Source of the DNA: a virus
Reading direction: 5' to 3' (one strand)
IMG/VR virus record: IMGVR_UViG_3300047443_000159
Location: 1 to 43,357 of that record
DNA length: 43,357 bases
Below, one piece after another: positions 30,676 through 37,947 of this stretch. The position numbers and the translations under genes are program-made. A model generated the notes under the pieces. It saw only the letters and a program-made list of their open reading frames with translations, had not been told where the DNA came from and did no database searches. Position 1 is the first letter of the stretch. Each line of letters opens with the position of its first letter.

Positions 30676-30959
30676 GCACGCTCACCGTCGACCTGCGTGC
30701 TGCCATCTTCGAGGCCCTCGCCGAGGTCTTCGCCACGGCGGCCGACTCCAAGCCGCCCACCCGACGCCCGTCAGTGACGCCGCCGCCACGGCCGCCAGGG
30801 ACCATCCGCCCGTTCGTCATCCGCGATGACGCTGGCCAAGTCGTGGATGAAGGCGCGGTCTGTGGTGACGAGTCCTGGCCCCGCGACATGGTCGAAGCGA
30901 ACGCCACACGGGATCACCCCGGAGCACACGTCGAGTGGCTACCGACCTTCAAGCGTTGA
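30672..30959 (+). CDS. Unknown small early protein
   Basis: 95 residues, ATGA-coupled, ribosome site GAGCCCAGG weak. Helix at residues 6-24 (LRAAIFEALAEVFATAADS), a Pro-rich link, then strands (IRPFVIRDDAGQVVDEGAV). The C-terminal part resembles small phage proteins that accompany DUF3310-type genes. No motif. Confidence 0.6.
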   Translation: MSTLTVDLRAAIFEALAEVFATAADSKPPTRRPSVTPPPRPPGTIRPFVIRDDAGQVVDEGAVCGDESWPRDMVEANATRDHPGAHVEWLPTFKR

Positions 30960-30969
30960 GCATGACGTA

Positions 30970-31005
30970 GGGCGCGCCCACTGTCTGGCCGGACCGGGCG
31001 CGCCC
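30970..31005 (+). terminator. Hairpin built from two GGGCGCGCCC copies
   Basis: The palindrome GGGCGCGCCC occurs at 30970-30979 and 30996-31005; the two copies pair over a 16-base loop. No U-tract. It follows the last gene of the long early chain, where a terminator is expected. Confidence 0.6.
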
Positions 31006-31048
31006 CCAGGTGCGATCACCATAGCCCCGCGCACCACAGGAGCGACCC

Positions 31049-31762
31049 GTGACCACCACCCCCACCGCCGCCACCCACCTCACCACCGTCATCACCCGCT
31101 GGCCCGACCTGGTCGACGCCCTCACCACCCGCCAAAACCCCGGCTGGCCACCCGCCATGGGCATCACCAAGGTCCTCGACCGCGAAGACCAGGCCGAACG
31201 CGCCGCCCAGGAGCGCCTCGAACGGCGCGAGTACGGCGACCGCCTCGTCACCCTCGGCGCCTCACCCGCACCCATCGACATCAACATCGTCGACGTCATG
31301 CAGACCGTTGAAGCCGACCTCGTGTACCTCGCCGACGTCATCGCCGCCGAAGTCCAGCGCGCGCCCATCTCCCGCGCGCCCGCCCACTGGCTGCTCTGCG
31401 ACCAGCTCCGCCGCAACAAACTCGCCCGCGAAGACCGAGACGACCCCCGCCGCTGGCGCTACCCCGGCTACCGCGACGCACCCACAGCCGCAACCTGGCT
31501 CCGTGACCGCCTCGCCGGAGCCCCCGGCCCATTCCTGCCCCTCGGCTCCATCCGCGCCGACCGCATCACCACCGTCGCCGCCCAAGCCGCCGAGCACATC
31601 GAGCGCGCACTCGCCCTCGCCCGACGCAGCGACCGCCTCGACCGGCCATGCCCCCACTGCCGCGGCGTCCTGGTGGTCGAGGGCGGGGACGGGCAGCCGC
31701 CGGCCGTGCGCTGCGAGAACTGCGGATGGAAGCGCACCGCCAAGGACACCGCCGCTGCGTGA
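31049..31762 (+). CDS. Unknown protein with C-terminal zinc ribbon
   Basis: 237 residues. Mostly helical, with DINIVDVMQTVEADLVYLAD in the middle, WLRDRLAG near residue 151, and a C-terminal zinc ribbon RPCPHCRGVLVVEG ... VRCENCGWK. The gene is common in Streptomyces phages without a known role. No ribosome site of note (GGAGCGACCC). Confidence 0.68.
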   Translation: MTTTPTAATHLTTVITRWPDLVDALTTRQNPGWPPAMGITKVLDREDQAERAAQERLERREYGDRLVTLGASPAPIDINIVDVMQTVEADLVYLADVIAAEVQRAPISRAPAHWLLCDQLRRNKLAREDRDDPRRWRYPGYRDAPTAATWLRDRLAGAPGPFLPLGSIRADRITTVAAQAAEHIERALALARRSDRLDRPCPHCRGVLVVEGGDGQPPAVRCENCGWKRTAKDTAAA

Positions 31763-31799
31763 CGCCCGTCAGCACGCCCTCAGCGCGCACACTGGTGCC

Positions 31800-32117
31800 A
31801 TGTCGCAGAACTACGAAGGTCCCGCCGTCGTCCTGGTGGACGGCGCCGAGTACTCGGTCCACGCTCGTCTGCACGCTAACGCTGAACGCGTCGGCAGCCA
31901 GAGCTTCGGTGGGTCCCAATCCCTCAAGGGCAATGAGTACTGGGGTGGCACCATCGAGGGCCTCAACGAAGGGGTCGCGTGGGCTATCGACGAGACGGGC
32001 GGTGCCCAGCTGCGCGCCGAGGACGAGCGCAAGGGTCAGTTCAGCATCCAGGGCGGTCACCTTGGCGGCGGACCGTTGACGATCAAGGGGAGCGGCCTGG
32101 CACCGTTCGGGGACTGA
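31800..32117 (+). CDS. Small beta-rich protein, DUF4873-like
   Basis: 105 residues. NYEGPAVVLVDGAEYSVHAR, then EYWGGTIEGLNEGVAWAID and FSIQGGHLGGGPLTIKGSGL form regular strands, as in the DUF4873-type proteins of actinobacteria; the family call is tentative. It has a short 37-base leader and may have its own promoter. It faces the minus-strand gene at 32140-32352 across a hairpin. Confidence 0.6.
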   Translation: MSQNYEGPAVVLVDGAEYSVHARLHANAERVGSQSFGGSQSLKGNEYWGGTIEGLNEGVAWAIDETGGAQLRAEDERKGQFSIQGGHLGGGPLTIKGSGLAPFGD

Positions 32118-32135
32118 GCCCCCCGCTGGCGGGGC
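32118..32135. terminator. Short GC hairpin between convergent genes
   Basis: CCCCG pairs with CGGGG over CTGG (32121-32134), with extra G-C pairs at the base. No U-tract; probably bidirectional. Confidence 0.5.
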
Positions 32136-32139
32136 GTCG

Positions 32140-32352
32140 TCACATCATGCGCGGCGGCCAGAACTCCGGCCCGCCACCATGCCAGTCGACCAGCGCCTCG
32201 TCGTCCAGGTCGACGTCCTCCAGGCCGGCACGCCGCGCGAACTCGATCACGTCCTCGCGGCGGTACGCCACGCCGAGGATCTCCGCATCGACACGCACCC
32301 GCCGACCGCCCGTACGGGACGGCGGCTCGACGACCAGGCGCAACGGCTTCAT
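32140..32352 (-). CDS. Unknown 70-residue protein
   Basis: Begins MKPLRLVVEPPSRTGGRRVR, then AYRREDVIEFARRAGLEDV and a C-terminus with DWHGGGPEFWPPRMM. A beta hairpin followed by a helix is likely. It opposes the surrounding plus-strand genes, and so may be expressed in the lysogen. No family recognised. Confidence 0.6.
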   Translation of the reverse strand: MKPLRLVVEPPSRTGGRRVRVDAEILGVAYRREDVIEFARRAGLEDVDLDDEALVDWHGGGPEFWPPRMM

Positions 32353-32390
32353 ACCCCCAGCCTGCCCCCGCCCGCGTAGGCGCGCACATC

Positions 32391-32428
32391 AGCGGCCCCC
32401 GCCCGGATCATCCCGGACGGGGGCCGCT
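32391..32428 (-). terminator. Strong hairpin after the minus-strand HTH gene
   Basis: AGCGGCCCCCG (32391-32401) pairs fully with CGGGGGCCGCT (32418-32428), with an inner CCGG/CCGG extension. It ends transcription of 32445-32678 and isolates 32140-32352. Confidence 0.75.
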
Positions 32429-32444
32429 GTGCGGTGGTGGCCGG

Positions 32445-32678
32445 CTACTCGGCGGCCGGCGGCGGCTTCTTCAGGTCCGTCCGCTGGCCCTGTCGCGACT
32501 TCCGCGTCTGGAAGTACGGGCGCGCGAGCCGGTAGTCCACGGCCTTCGCCCCGCCGATCTCGGTCACGGGCGGGAAGTCCGGGTCATCCCGGCTGATCTT
32601 CGACACGCGCTGGTGGGAGATCTGGGGGACAACGCCGTCCGCCACGAGCCTCCGCGCTAGCTCGCGGAACGACAGCAT
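32445..32678 (-). CDS. Small HTH DNA-binding protein
   Basis: 77 residues; ATG 32678 has GGAGGG upstream, while the open frame to 33062 is only a shadow. SFRELARRLVADGVVPQISH is an HTH-like start, followed by QRVSKISRDDPDFPPVTEIG and AVDYRLARPYFQTR, the pattern of AlpA/winged-helix excisionase-like proteins. The C-terminus is basic. It is divergent to 32857 and could bind the inverted repeat between them. Confidence 0.75.
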   Translation of the reverse strand: MLSFRELARRLVADGVVPQISHQRVSKISRDDPDFPPVTEIGGAKAVDYRLARPYFQTRKSRQGQRTDLKKPPPAAE

Positions 32679-32728
32679 CTCTGGCCCTCCTTCTTCGTCG
32701 GCCACAAGCACCCATTCTCGCCTACCTC

Positions 32729-32756
32729 GTAGCCGAGTGGCAACGAAGTGGGCTAC
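32729..32756. promoter_or_regulatory. Inverted repeat GTAGCC...GGCTAC in a divergent promoter region
   Basis: GTAGCC (32729-32734) and GGCTAC (32751-32756) flank 16 bases that hold the related CGAGTGG and CGAAGTGG. Likely operator of the minus-strand HTH gene and of the plus-strand unit starting at 32857. Confidence 0.45.
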
Positions 32757-32777
32757 TCTCGATCCGTCAACGAAAGA

Positions 32778-32818
32778 ACCCCCGGCCCGGCGCTGCGAAC
32801 GCCATATGGGCCGGGGGT
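32778..32818 (+). promoter_or_regulatory. Long leader hairpin before the gene at 32857
   Basis: ACCCCCGGCCC (32778-32788) pairs with GGGCCGGGGGT (32808-32818), and inside GGCG pairs with CGCC around a CTGCGAA loop, with an ATAT bulge. It lies 38 bases before the start codon, so it is an attenuator, structured leader or terminator of incoming transcription. Confidence 0.6.
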
Positions 32819-32856
32819 GGACCCACCCACAACCATCACGAAGGAGCAGGTCCGCC

Positions 32857-33114
32857 ATGGAGCGTACCGACCAGCACACCCGCCAGCCCAGCCCCCGCGG
32901 GCACCTCGACGACGTGCCCGCCCTCCCGCCGCTCCCGCGCCCCGGCGACGAGGACGCGCACCGCGCGAGCGCCCTCGCCTGGCTCCGCCCCGGCCGCGAC
33001 CACCAGCTCGCCGCCAGCCGATACCCGGACCGCCAGTCCGCGACCACCCGCGCCCACGGCAAGGCCTCGCGCCGCGCCGCCCTCGACCTCCTCGGACTCG
33101 GAGGCCCGCGATGA
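32857..33114 (+). CDS. Unknown 85-residue basic protein
   Basis: ATG 32857 with AAGGAG upstream; the frame is open to 32737 but without a site. Pro/Arg/Asp-rich and probably disordered at the start (MERTDQHTRQPSPRGHLDDV), helical at the end (HGKASRRAALDLLGLGG). Its stop overlaps the next ATG. No function known. Confidence 0.6.
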   Translation: MERTDQHTRQPSPRGHLDDVPALPPLPRPGDEDAHRASALAWLRPGRDHQLAASRYPDRQSATTRAHGKASRRAALDLLGLGGPR

Positions 33115-33245
33115 GCAAGCCCTGCAACTCCTGCGGCGGCGCCGGCGGCCGCACCACGACCACCACCGAGACCGTCGGCGGCCGCACCGTCACCCGCCAG
33201 CAGTGGAGCACCTGCGGCACCTGCCGAGGCAGCGGAACCCGCTGA
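33111..33245 (+). CDS. 44-residue DnaJ-type zinc-knuckle microprotein
   Basis: ATGA-coupled. Two CxxCxGxG elements, CNSCGGAG and CGTCRGSG, enclose a Thr-rich strand (TTTTTETVGGRTVTRQQW), as in the cysteine-rich zinc domain of DnaJ. A single zinc is likely. Such microproteins occur in actinophages; the partner is unknown. Confidence 0.75.
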   Translation: MSKPCNSCGGAGGRTTTTTETVGGRTVTRQQWSTCGTCRGSGTR

Positions 33246-33250
33246 CCCCC

Positions 33251-33296
33251 GACCGGCCGGGCCCGGCAGTCCCCCTCACCGCCGCCGGGCCCGGTC
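33251..33296 (+). terminator. GC-rich hairpin
   Basis: CCGGGCCCGGC (33257-33267) pairs fully with GCCGGGCCCGG (33284-33294), and GACCGG/CCGGTC can pair as an alternative. It closes the 32857-33245 unit. Confidence 0.65.
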
Positions 33297-33321
33297 CCAC
33301 ACCCAGAACTGGTGACCGTCC

Positions 33322-33735
33322 ATGACGACCGTGATCTACACGTGCGACACCCGGCGCGACACCGCGCGACACCTCGCCGACCAGGGCAAGAGCCTGCGCG
33401 CCATCGCCGCCCAACTCGGCTGTAGCAAGGACACGGTGAGGCGCGAGCTGGCGCTTGTCGCACCCGGCGATGAGACAGACGCGACACAGGCCAGCATCGT
33501 CATCCCCGGCGCCCACCCGTGCGCAGTCGAAGCCGTCGAAGCCCTGCGCGACATCGACCCCGAGACACTGCGCGACAGCACGCGACAGCAGTGCGACGCC
33601 ACCCGCGGATACCTCCTCGCCGCCGTACGCCTCGCCGCCGTCCTGCTGCCGGAGACGGGCCCGCTGGACGTCCTCGACCGGCTGTCGCTGCACCGTCTCG
33701 CCGACCGGCTGCACGCCATCGCGGACGCGGACTGA
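33322..33735 (+). CDS. HTH DNA-binding protein
   Basis: 137 residues. Residues 12-45 are an HTH: DTARHLADQGKSLRAIAAQL then GCSKDTVRRELAL, like the transposase/ParB-type or resolvase-type helix pair. The rest is helical (EAVEALRDIDPETLRD, YLLAAVRLAAVLLP). It may regulate the membrane-protein unit that follows. Confidence 0.7.
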   Translation: MTTVIYTCDTRRDTARHLADQGKSLRAIAAQLGCSKDTVRRELALVAPGDETDATQASIVIPGAHPCAVEAVEALRDIDPETLRDSTRQQCDATRGYLLAAVRLAAVLLPETGPLDVLDRLSLHRLADRLHAIADAD

Positions 33736-33738
33736 GCC

Positions 33739-33885
33739 GTGTTCCTCGCCCTCTTCGGAAGCGCCACAGCGGCCGGCCTGATCGGCCTCGCCGCCGTCGC
33801 ACCCCGCGCCCTGCGCCCCGTCCTCGCGACCGGCGCCCTCGTCTTCACCGCGGCGCTCTACGTCGCCGTGCTCTTCACGATCTGA
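33739..33885 (+). CDS. 48-residue membrane protein
   Basis: GTG 33739, three bases after the previous stop. Two hydrophobic helices (residues 2-20 and 28-47) joined by PRALRP. Hairpin-type membrane peptide. No function known; first of a four-gene membrane cluster. Confidence 0.55.
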   Translation: MFLALFGSATAAGLIGLAAVAPRALRPVLATGALVFTAALYVAVLFTI

Positions 33886-33892
33886 GGACCCC

Positions 33893-34444
33893 GTGACCCT
33901 CGACGAAATCCTTAACACCCCATACGTGACCCTCGGCTGCCCCACCCTCGGCACGATCATCCTGGCCCTCGTCCATCAGCGCTGGTGGAAGAAGTCCGGC
34001 GGCAAAAAGCACGACGACGGCGGGGGAGGCCGCAGCTTCCTGGCCGTGCTGCCGTTCTGGACGGCGTGGTGCTGGGGCATGGTCGCCATCCTCGCCTCAC
34101 CCGGCGTCAGCATCCTCGGCCTCATGAGCCGCGCCACACTCTGGGGCGGTGACGGCATCGGCTACGCCTACCTCGTCTGGGGCATCGGCGGGAACTCCCC
34201 GACCGTCACCCGCGCCAACCCCATCGTCCTCACCGACGGCGGCTACGCCATGTTCGCGATCTGGACCGCCCTGGTCATCGGCAACCACCTGTGGGGCAAG
34301 CGCATGCCCCGCAAGCTGGCCATCGCCGGCGCCCTGTCCGGGGTGTTCATGGGCATGGCCGCAGGTATCGCCGGAGTCGCCGCTGTGCCGCTGGCCTCCG
34401 GCATCAACTTCTCCGGCTCCTGGTACACCGGGATCATGGGATGA
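33893..34444 (+). CDS. Multi-pass membrane protein
   Basis: 183 residues, GTG start with GAGGA upstream. About four membrane helices: residues 13-28, 47-76, 113-130 and 138-165. A Lys/Gly/His loop (WWKKSGGKKHDDGGGG) lies after the first. The Gly-rich last helix may pack tightly. The end overlaps the next gene as ATGA, so the two probably form a complex. The look recalls spread-type proteins of Streptomyces plasmids, but this is only an impression. Confidence 0.65.
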   Translation: MTLDEILNTPYVTLGCPTLGTIILALVHQRWWKKSGGKKHDDGGGGRSFLAVLPFWTAWCWGMVAILASPGVSILGLMSRATLWGGDGIGYAYLVWGIGGNSPTVTRANPIVLTDGGYAMFAIWTALVIGNHLWGKRMPRKLAIAGALSGVFMGMAAGIAGVAAVPLASGINFSGSWYTGIMG

Positions 34445-35121
34445 GCGCCCTCAGCCGCATCGCGAGCGGCACCCGGATCATGCTGCGCAGCATCGGCCCT
34501 GCCCTGTGGACGGGGGAGTGGCGCGAGACCCTCGCCCGCTGGATCGTCACCCTCATCGTCGGCTCGGTGGCGGGCACCGCCTGCGCCCTGCACCCGTGGC
34601 TGCTGATCGCCGCCCTGGCCGTTTGGACGCTCGCCGCCCACGGCGTCGGCGAGGCCGACGAGGCTCCAGTCGAGCCCGACGGCGAACCCGCCGGCACCGA
34701 CACCGAGCTGACCTATGACGACGTCGTCGAGCTGCTGTGGGAGCTGGTCGGCGACGGTCGCGGCGTCCTCCTCACCGCCCTGCGCGACGCACTCCACTGG
34801 GAGTCGACGCGGGAGGTCCGCGAACTGCTCGACGACATCGCCGTCCCCGTACGCGCGGGAGTGCGCACCGTCGCGGGCAACGGGCCAGGCGTCCACCTCA
34901 ACGACTTCCCACCCCTCCCCTCCCCCGACGAGGGCGACCCCCCTGTTGCCGTTGTTGCCGCAGGTGACGACGCCAACGCCAACGCCAACAACGGCGTGGT
35001 GGTGGACACAAGCCAGGGGCCGACGATCATCTACGACCCGCACGAGATGGTCTTCCACCCGATCGAGCGATCTTCCAGGGCGCGACGGGCACACCTCCGG
35101 AAGGGGGTGAACGGACGATGA
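34441..35121 (+). CDS. Membrane-anchored protein with large acidic cytosolic part
   Basis: 226 residues. A basic amphipathic start and two helices (residues 37-54 and 56-75 region, WIVTLIVGSVAGTACAL and PWLLIAALAVWTLAAHG) are followed by an acidic soluble domain with LTYDDVVELLWELVGDGRGV and WESTREVRELLDDIAVPVRA. A central Asn/Ala repeat (DDANANANN) precedes a basic end. The helical soluble domain might bind a partner. Coupled to the multi-pass protein. Unknown. Confidence 0.65.
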   Translation: MSALSRIASGTRIMLRSIGPALWTGEWRETLARWIVTLIVGSVAGTACALHPWLLIAALAVWTLAAHGVGEADEAPVEPDGEPAGTDTELTYDDVVELLWELVGDGRGVLLTALRDALHWESTREVRELLDDIAVPVRAGVRTVAGNGPGVHLNDFPPLPSPDEGDPPVAVVAAGDDANANANNGVVVDTSQGPTIIYDPHEMVFHPIERSSRARRAHLRKGVNGR

Positions 35122-35201
35122 CGCGACGCCTGATCGCCACCCTCGGGCTGGAGTTCTGCATCCGGTGCGGATGGTGGACTAAGCCCGGCTGCGGCCACTG
35201 A
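35118..35201 (+). CDS. 27-residue Cys-containing peptide
   Basis: ATGA-coupled to the previous gene. MTRRLIATLGLEFCIRCGWW then TKPGCGH: three Cys and a His could bind one zinc. Too short for a family, but coupling and the terminator right behind it favour translation. Confidence 0.5.
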   Translation: MTRRLIATLGLEFCIRCGWWTKPGCGH

Positions 35202-35218
35202 CCTGCCACACTCGAACC

Positions 35219-35253
35219 GAGGCCCTGCCGCATCCCCCCGTCGGCAGGGCCTC
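35219..35253 (+). terminator. Perfect 12-bp terminator hairpin
   Basis: GAGGCCCTGCCG (35219-35230) pairs fully with CGGCAGGGCCTC (35242-35253) over an 11-base loop. It closes the membrane-protein operon. Confidence 0.8.
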
Positions 35254-35349
35254 ACCCATGCGAGTCACGGAAACGTCACAACGCCCACAAGCCCCTCACA
35301 TTCGAGACACCCTGGGCAACTCACCACCGACCGCCCAGGGGGGCCAACC

Positions 35350-35671
35350 ATGTACCCGCAGCAGCCACCACCCCAACGCGTCGTCGTCAAACGCGGCGCG
35401 AACCACGGCCTGCACGTATTCCTCAGCATCATCACCTGCGGGCCTCTGGGCCATCACGGGCTGGCCCATCGCGGCCGCCATGGGCCGAAAGACCGTCACC
35501 ACCGCGTACGTACCGCCAGCGCCGCCGCAGCAGTACCCGCCCGCCGGCTACCCGCCGCAGGGCTACCAGCAGCCCCCGCCCGGCGCGTACGGCCCGCCGC
35601 CGGGAGCAGCGCCGCCGTACGGACAGCAGGCCCCGCCGCAGCCCGGATACGGATACCCGCCGCAGCAGTAG
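35350..35671 (+). pseudogene. Pro-rich small membrane protein interrupted by a +1 frame change
   Basis: From ATG 35350 the frame gives MYPQQPPPQRVVVKRGANHG then LHVFLSIITC. After base 35439 the sensible continuation is in the next frame, starting GLWAITGWPIAAAMGRKTVT at 35441 and running into Pro/Gln/Tyr repeats (QQYPPAGYPPQGYQQ) to 35671. Together they make a normal protein: basic start, one membrane helix, long proline-rich tail. One extra G in GCGGG at 35439-35442 breaks it. This is an indel, a sequence error, or, less likely, programmed shifting. Related actinobacterial proteins read without the shift. Confidence 0.65.
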
Positions 35672-35742
35672 TTGCGTTCCGGACGATCATCGGTCATCCT
35701 GGCCCCAAGTCCGGCGTGCCCGGACACAGATCACTTCACAGC

Positions 35743-35774
35743 AACGGCCCCCAGCCTCCCCGGCGGGGGCCGTT
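35743..35774 (+). terminator. 10-bp hairpin before the packaging genes
   Basis: AACGGCCCCC (35743-35752) pairs fully with GGGGGCCGTT (35765-35774). It separates the early/accessory region from the late operon. Confidence 0.7.
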
Positions 35775-35800
35775 CGCGTTCCCCGGGGAGGTGACCGCGC

Positions 35801-36106
35801 GTGTCACACAGCAGAGACCTCCCGCCCACCGACTGGCCCGGCCTCGAAATGGCCGACATCGCCCGGCTGACCGACGACATCTACTTCGGCTGGCTCGCAC
35901 ACGAGGCCAACCCGATGTTCTGGCACCGGTGCGCCGCGCTCGCTGACGTGCCCGAAGAACGCACCGTGCACGGCCCCTGGGTCGCCGCCGGGACCAGGGT
36001 GCACACCCTCGTCTCCCGCGAACCGCTGCACCTCGAGCCGTCCCTCCTGTGGGCCTGTTGCGGCCTGCACGGCTGGGTCCGCGACGGAAAGTGGATCTCC
36101 GCCTGA
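35801..36106 (+). CDS. Unknown protein upstream of the terminase genes
   Basis: 101 residues, GTG with GGGGAGG upstream. It has DIYFGWLAHEANPMFWHRCA, a central GPWVAAGTRVHTLVSREPLH and an end WACCGLHGWVRDGKW. Conserved-looking Trp, His and Cys suggest a small metal-binding or nuclease-like fold, but no HNH order is met. Position before terS hints at a packaging-related role. Confidence 0.65.
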   Translation: MSHSRDLPPTDWPGLEMADIARLTDDIYFGWLAHEANPMFWHRCAALADVPEERTVHGPWVAAGTRVHTLVSREPLHLEPSLLWACCGLHGWVRDGKWISA

Positions 36107-36119
36107 TTGGAGGTGACCG

Positions 36120-36665
36120 ATGGCCCGCCGCCCCCCACGCCCCATCAGCGACGACGACCGCGCCGAAATCCGCTACCTCCACGCCCAGGGCAAGGGCCGC
36201 AACGAGATCGCGCGGATCATGCGACGCTCCGGGCGCACCATCAGCGAAGAAGCCGCCGAGATGGGCCTGTCCTTCGCCCGCGCCGCCGAAGTCCGCCAGG
36301 CCACCGAGATCCGCGCCGCCGACCTCGCCGAGCTGCGCACGAACCTCGCCTACGACCTCACGGTCGACGCCGTACGCCTGCGTGAGCAGCTGTGGGAGCC
36401 CTGCCGGATCTACAACTTCGGCGGCAAGGACAACACCCTCGCCTTCGAGGACGTCGACGAGCCGCCGCCGCTGGAGAAGAAGAACCTGATGACGACCGTC
36501 GGCGTCGCCATCGACCGCAGCGTCCGCCTCGTGCCGCTCGCCGATGACACCGGCGAGGACGCCGCCCGCTCCATGGTCGGCCAGCTCATCGCCGGCCTCA
36601 CAGCTATCGCCCGCGAGCAGCAGCAGGAGGCCGGCGGAGACGAGGGGGCCGGTGATGCTCCGTGA
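36120..36665 (+). CDS. terS: Terminase small subunit
   Basis: 181 residues, GGAGG upstream. N-terminal HTH (DDDRAEIRYLHAQGKGRNEI, then ARIMRRSGRTISEEAAEMG) for DNA recognition, a central helical oligomerisation part (AELRTNLAYDLTVDAVRLRE), and an acidic C-terminus (QQEAGGDEGAGDAP) likely to contact the large subunit. The gene order terS-terL-portal is standard. Overlaps terL by 11 bases. Confidence 0.85.
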   Translation: MARRPPRPISDDDRAEIRYLHAQGKGRNEIARIMRRSGRTISEEAAEMGLSFARAAEVRQATEIRAADLAELRTNLAYDLTVDAVRLREQLWEPCRIYNFGGKDNTLAFEDVDEPPPLEKKNLMTTVGVAIDRSVRLVPLADDTGEDAARSMVGQLIAGLTAIAREQQQEAGGDEGAGDAP

Positions 36666-37947
36666 CCTCGCCCTCCCCCTGTCCCCGAAGCAGGTCCGCA
36701 GCATCGTCGAGGCGCAGCAGGCGCCCATCGGCTTGTGGTCCGGGGCCGTCTCCAGCGGCAAGACGATCGCCTCGCTCGTCGCGTTCCTGATCGCCCTGGT
36801 GGCCGCTCCAGATCACGGCCTGGTCGTCATCGTCGGCCGCACCTTGCAGACCATCGAGCGCAACATCATCGACCCGTTGCAGGCGAAGCACCTGTTCGGG
36901 CCGCTGGCGAAGCACGTCCACCACACCACCGGTTCGACGACGGCGCGGATCCTCGGCCGTACGGTCCACCTCGTCGGCGCCTCGGATGCCCGCGCGGAAG
37001 GCCGCATCCGAGGCGCGACCATCGCCCTGGCGTACGTCGACGAGGCGACGCTGCTCCCGCAAGGCTTCTGGATGATGCTGCTCTCGCGTCTGCGCGTGGG
37101 CGACCAGTCCCGGCTTCTCGCCACGACCAACCCTGACGGGCCGTTCCACTGGCTCCGCAAGGACTTCATCCTCAAGGGCGCGGACGTCGGCCTGGTCAAC
37201 TGGCACTTCACCCTCGACGACAACCCCACGCTCAGCCCGGCCTACGTCGCCCGGCTCAAGAAGCAGTACGTGGGCCTGTGGTACCGGCGGTTCATCCTCG
37301 GCGAGTGGTGCCTCGCCCAGGGCGCCGTCTACGACATGTTCGACGAGACCCGCAACGTCGTCGACCTCCTGCCCTACATGCGGCGCTGGCTCGCCGTCGG
37401 CATCGACTACGGCACCGTCAACCCCTTCAGTGCCGTCCTCATGGGCCTCGGCGACGACGGGCACATGTACGCCGTCAGCGAGTACCGGTACGACAGCGCC
37501 GCCGCGTTCCGGCAGCAGACCGACGCCCAGTACTCCACCGACGTCCGGCAGTGGCTCGCGAACGTGCGCCGACCGGGCGAGATCGGCAACGGGCGCGGCG
37601 TCAGCCCGGAATGGATCTTCGTAGACCCCAGCGCCGCGTCCTTCATGACGCAGCTGTGGAGCGACCGCGTCCCCAACGTCACCCCCGCCATCAACGACGT
37701 ACTCGACGGCATCCGCTCCGTGGGCGTCGCCCTCGGCTCCGGCCTGCTCCGCATCCACCGCTCCTGTGCTGGCCTCCTCGGCGAACTCCCCGGCTATGCC
37801 TGGGACGAAAAGGCGGCCGAGCGCGGCGAGGACAAGCCGCTCAAGGCCGACGACCACAGCGCGGATGCCCTCCGGTACGCCGTCCACTCCACCGCGCACG
37901 AGTGGCGCGGCCTGATCGAATGGGAGGCGACCGGTGCCGCTGCCTGA
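36655..37947 (+). CDS. terL: Terminase large subunit
   Basis: 430 residues from ATG 36655 (GTG 36652 possible). Walker A SGAVSSGKT (29-37), Walker B ALAYVDE with Asp129/Glu130, coupling motif LLATTNPDG, and an RNase H-like nuclease with Asp251 in VGIDYGTVNP, EWIFVDPSAA, and ADDHSADALRY near the C-terminus. It pumps DNA into the head and cuts it. The length and motifs fit the SPP1/PBSX-type branch, often headful packagers, which would agree with a circular assembly. Confidence 0.95.
   Translation: MLRDLALPLSPKQVRSIVEAQQAPIGLWSGAVSSGKTIASLVAFLIALVAAPDHGLVVIVGRTLQTIERNIIDPLQAKHLFGPLAKHVHHTTGSTTARILGRTVHLVGASDARAEGRIRGATIALAYVDEATLLPQGFWMMLLSRLRVGDQSRLLATTNPDGPFHWLRKDFILKGADVGLVNWHFTLDDNPTLSPAYVARLKKQYVGLWYRRFILGEWCLAQGAVYDMFDETRNVVDLLPYMRRWLAVGIDYGTVNPFSAVLMGLGDDGHMYAVSEYRYDSAAAFRQQTDAQYSTDVRQWLANVRRPGEIGNGRGVSPEWIFVDPSAASFMTQLWSDRVPNVTPAINDVLDGIRSVGVALGSGLLRIHRSCAGLLGELPGYAWDEKAAERGEDKPLKADDHSADALRYAVHSTAHEWRGLIEWEATGAAA

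Noticed and set aside
32445-33062. Long form (205 codons) of the minus-strand HTH protein
   Set aside because: The extension overlaps the divergent promoter and the plus-strand gene; ATG 32678 has a strong ribosome site and an immediate HTH.
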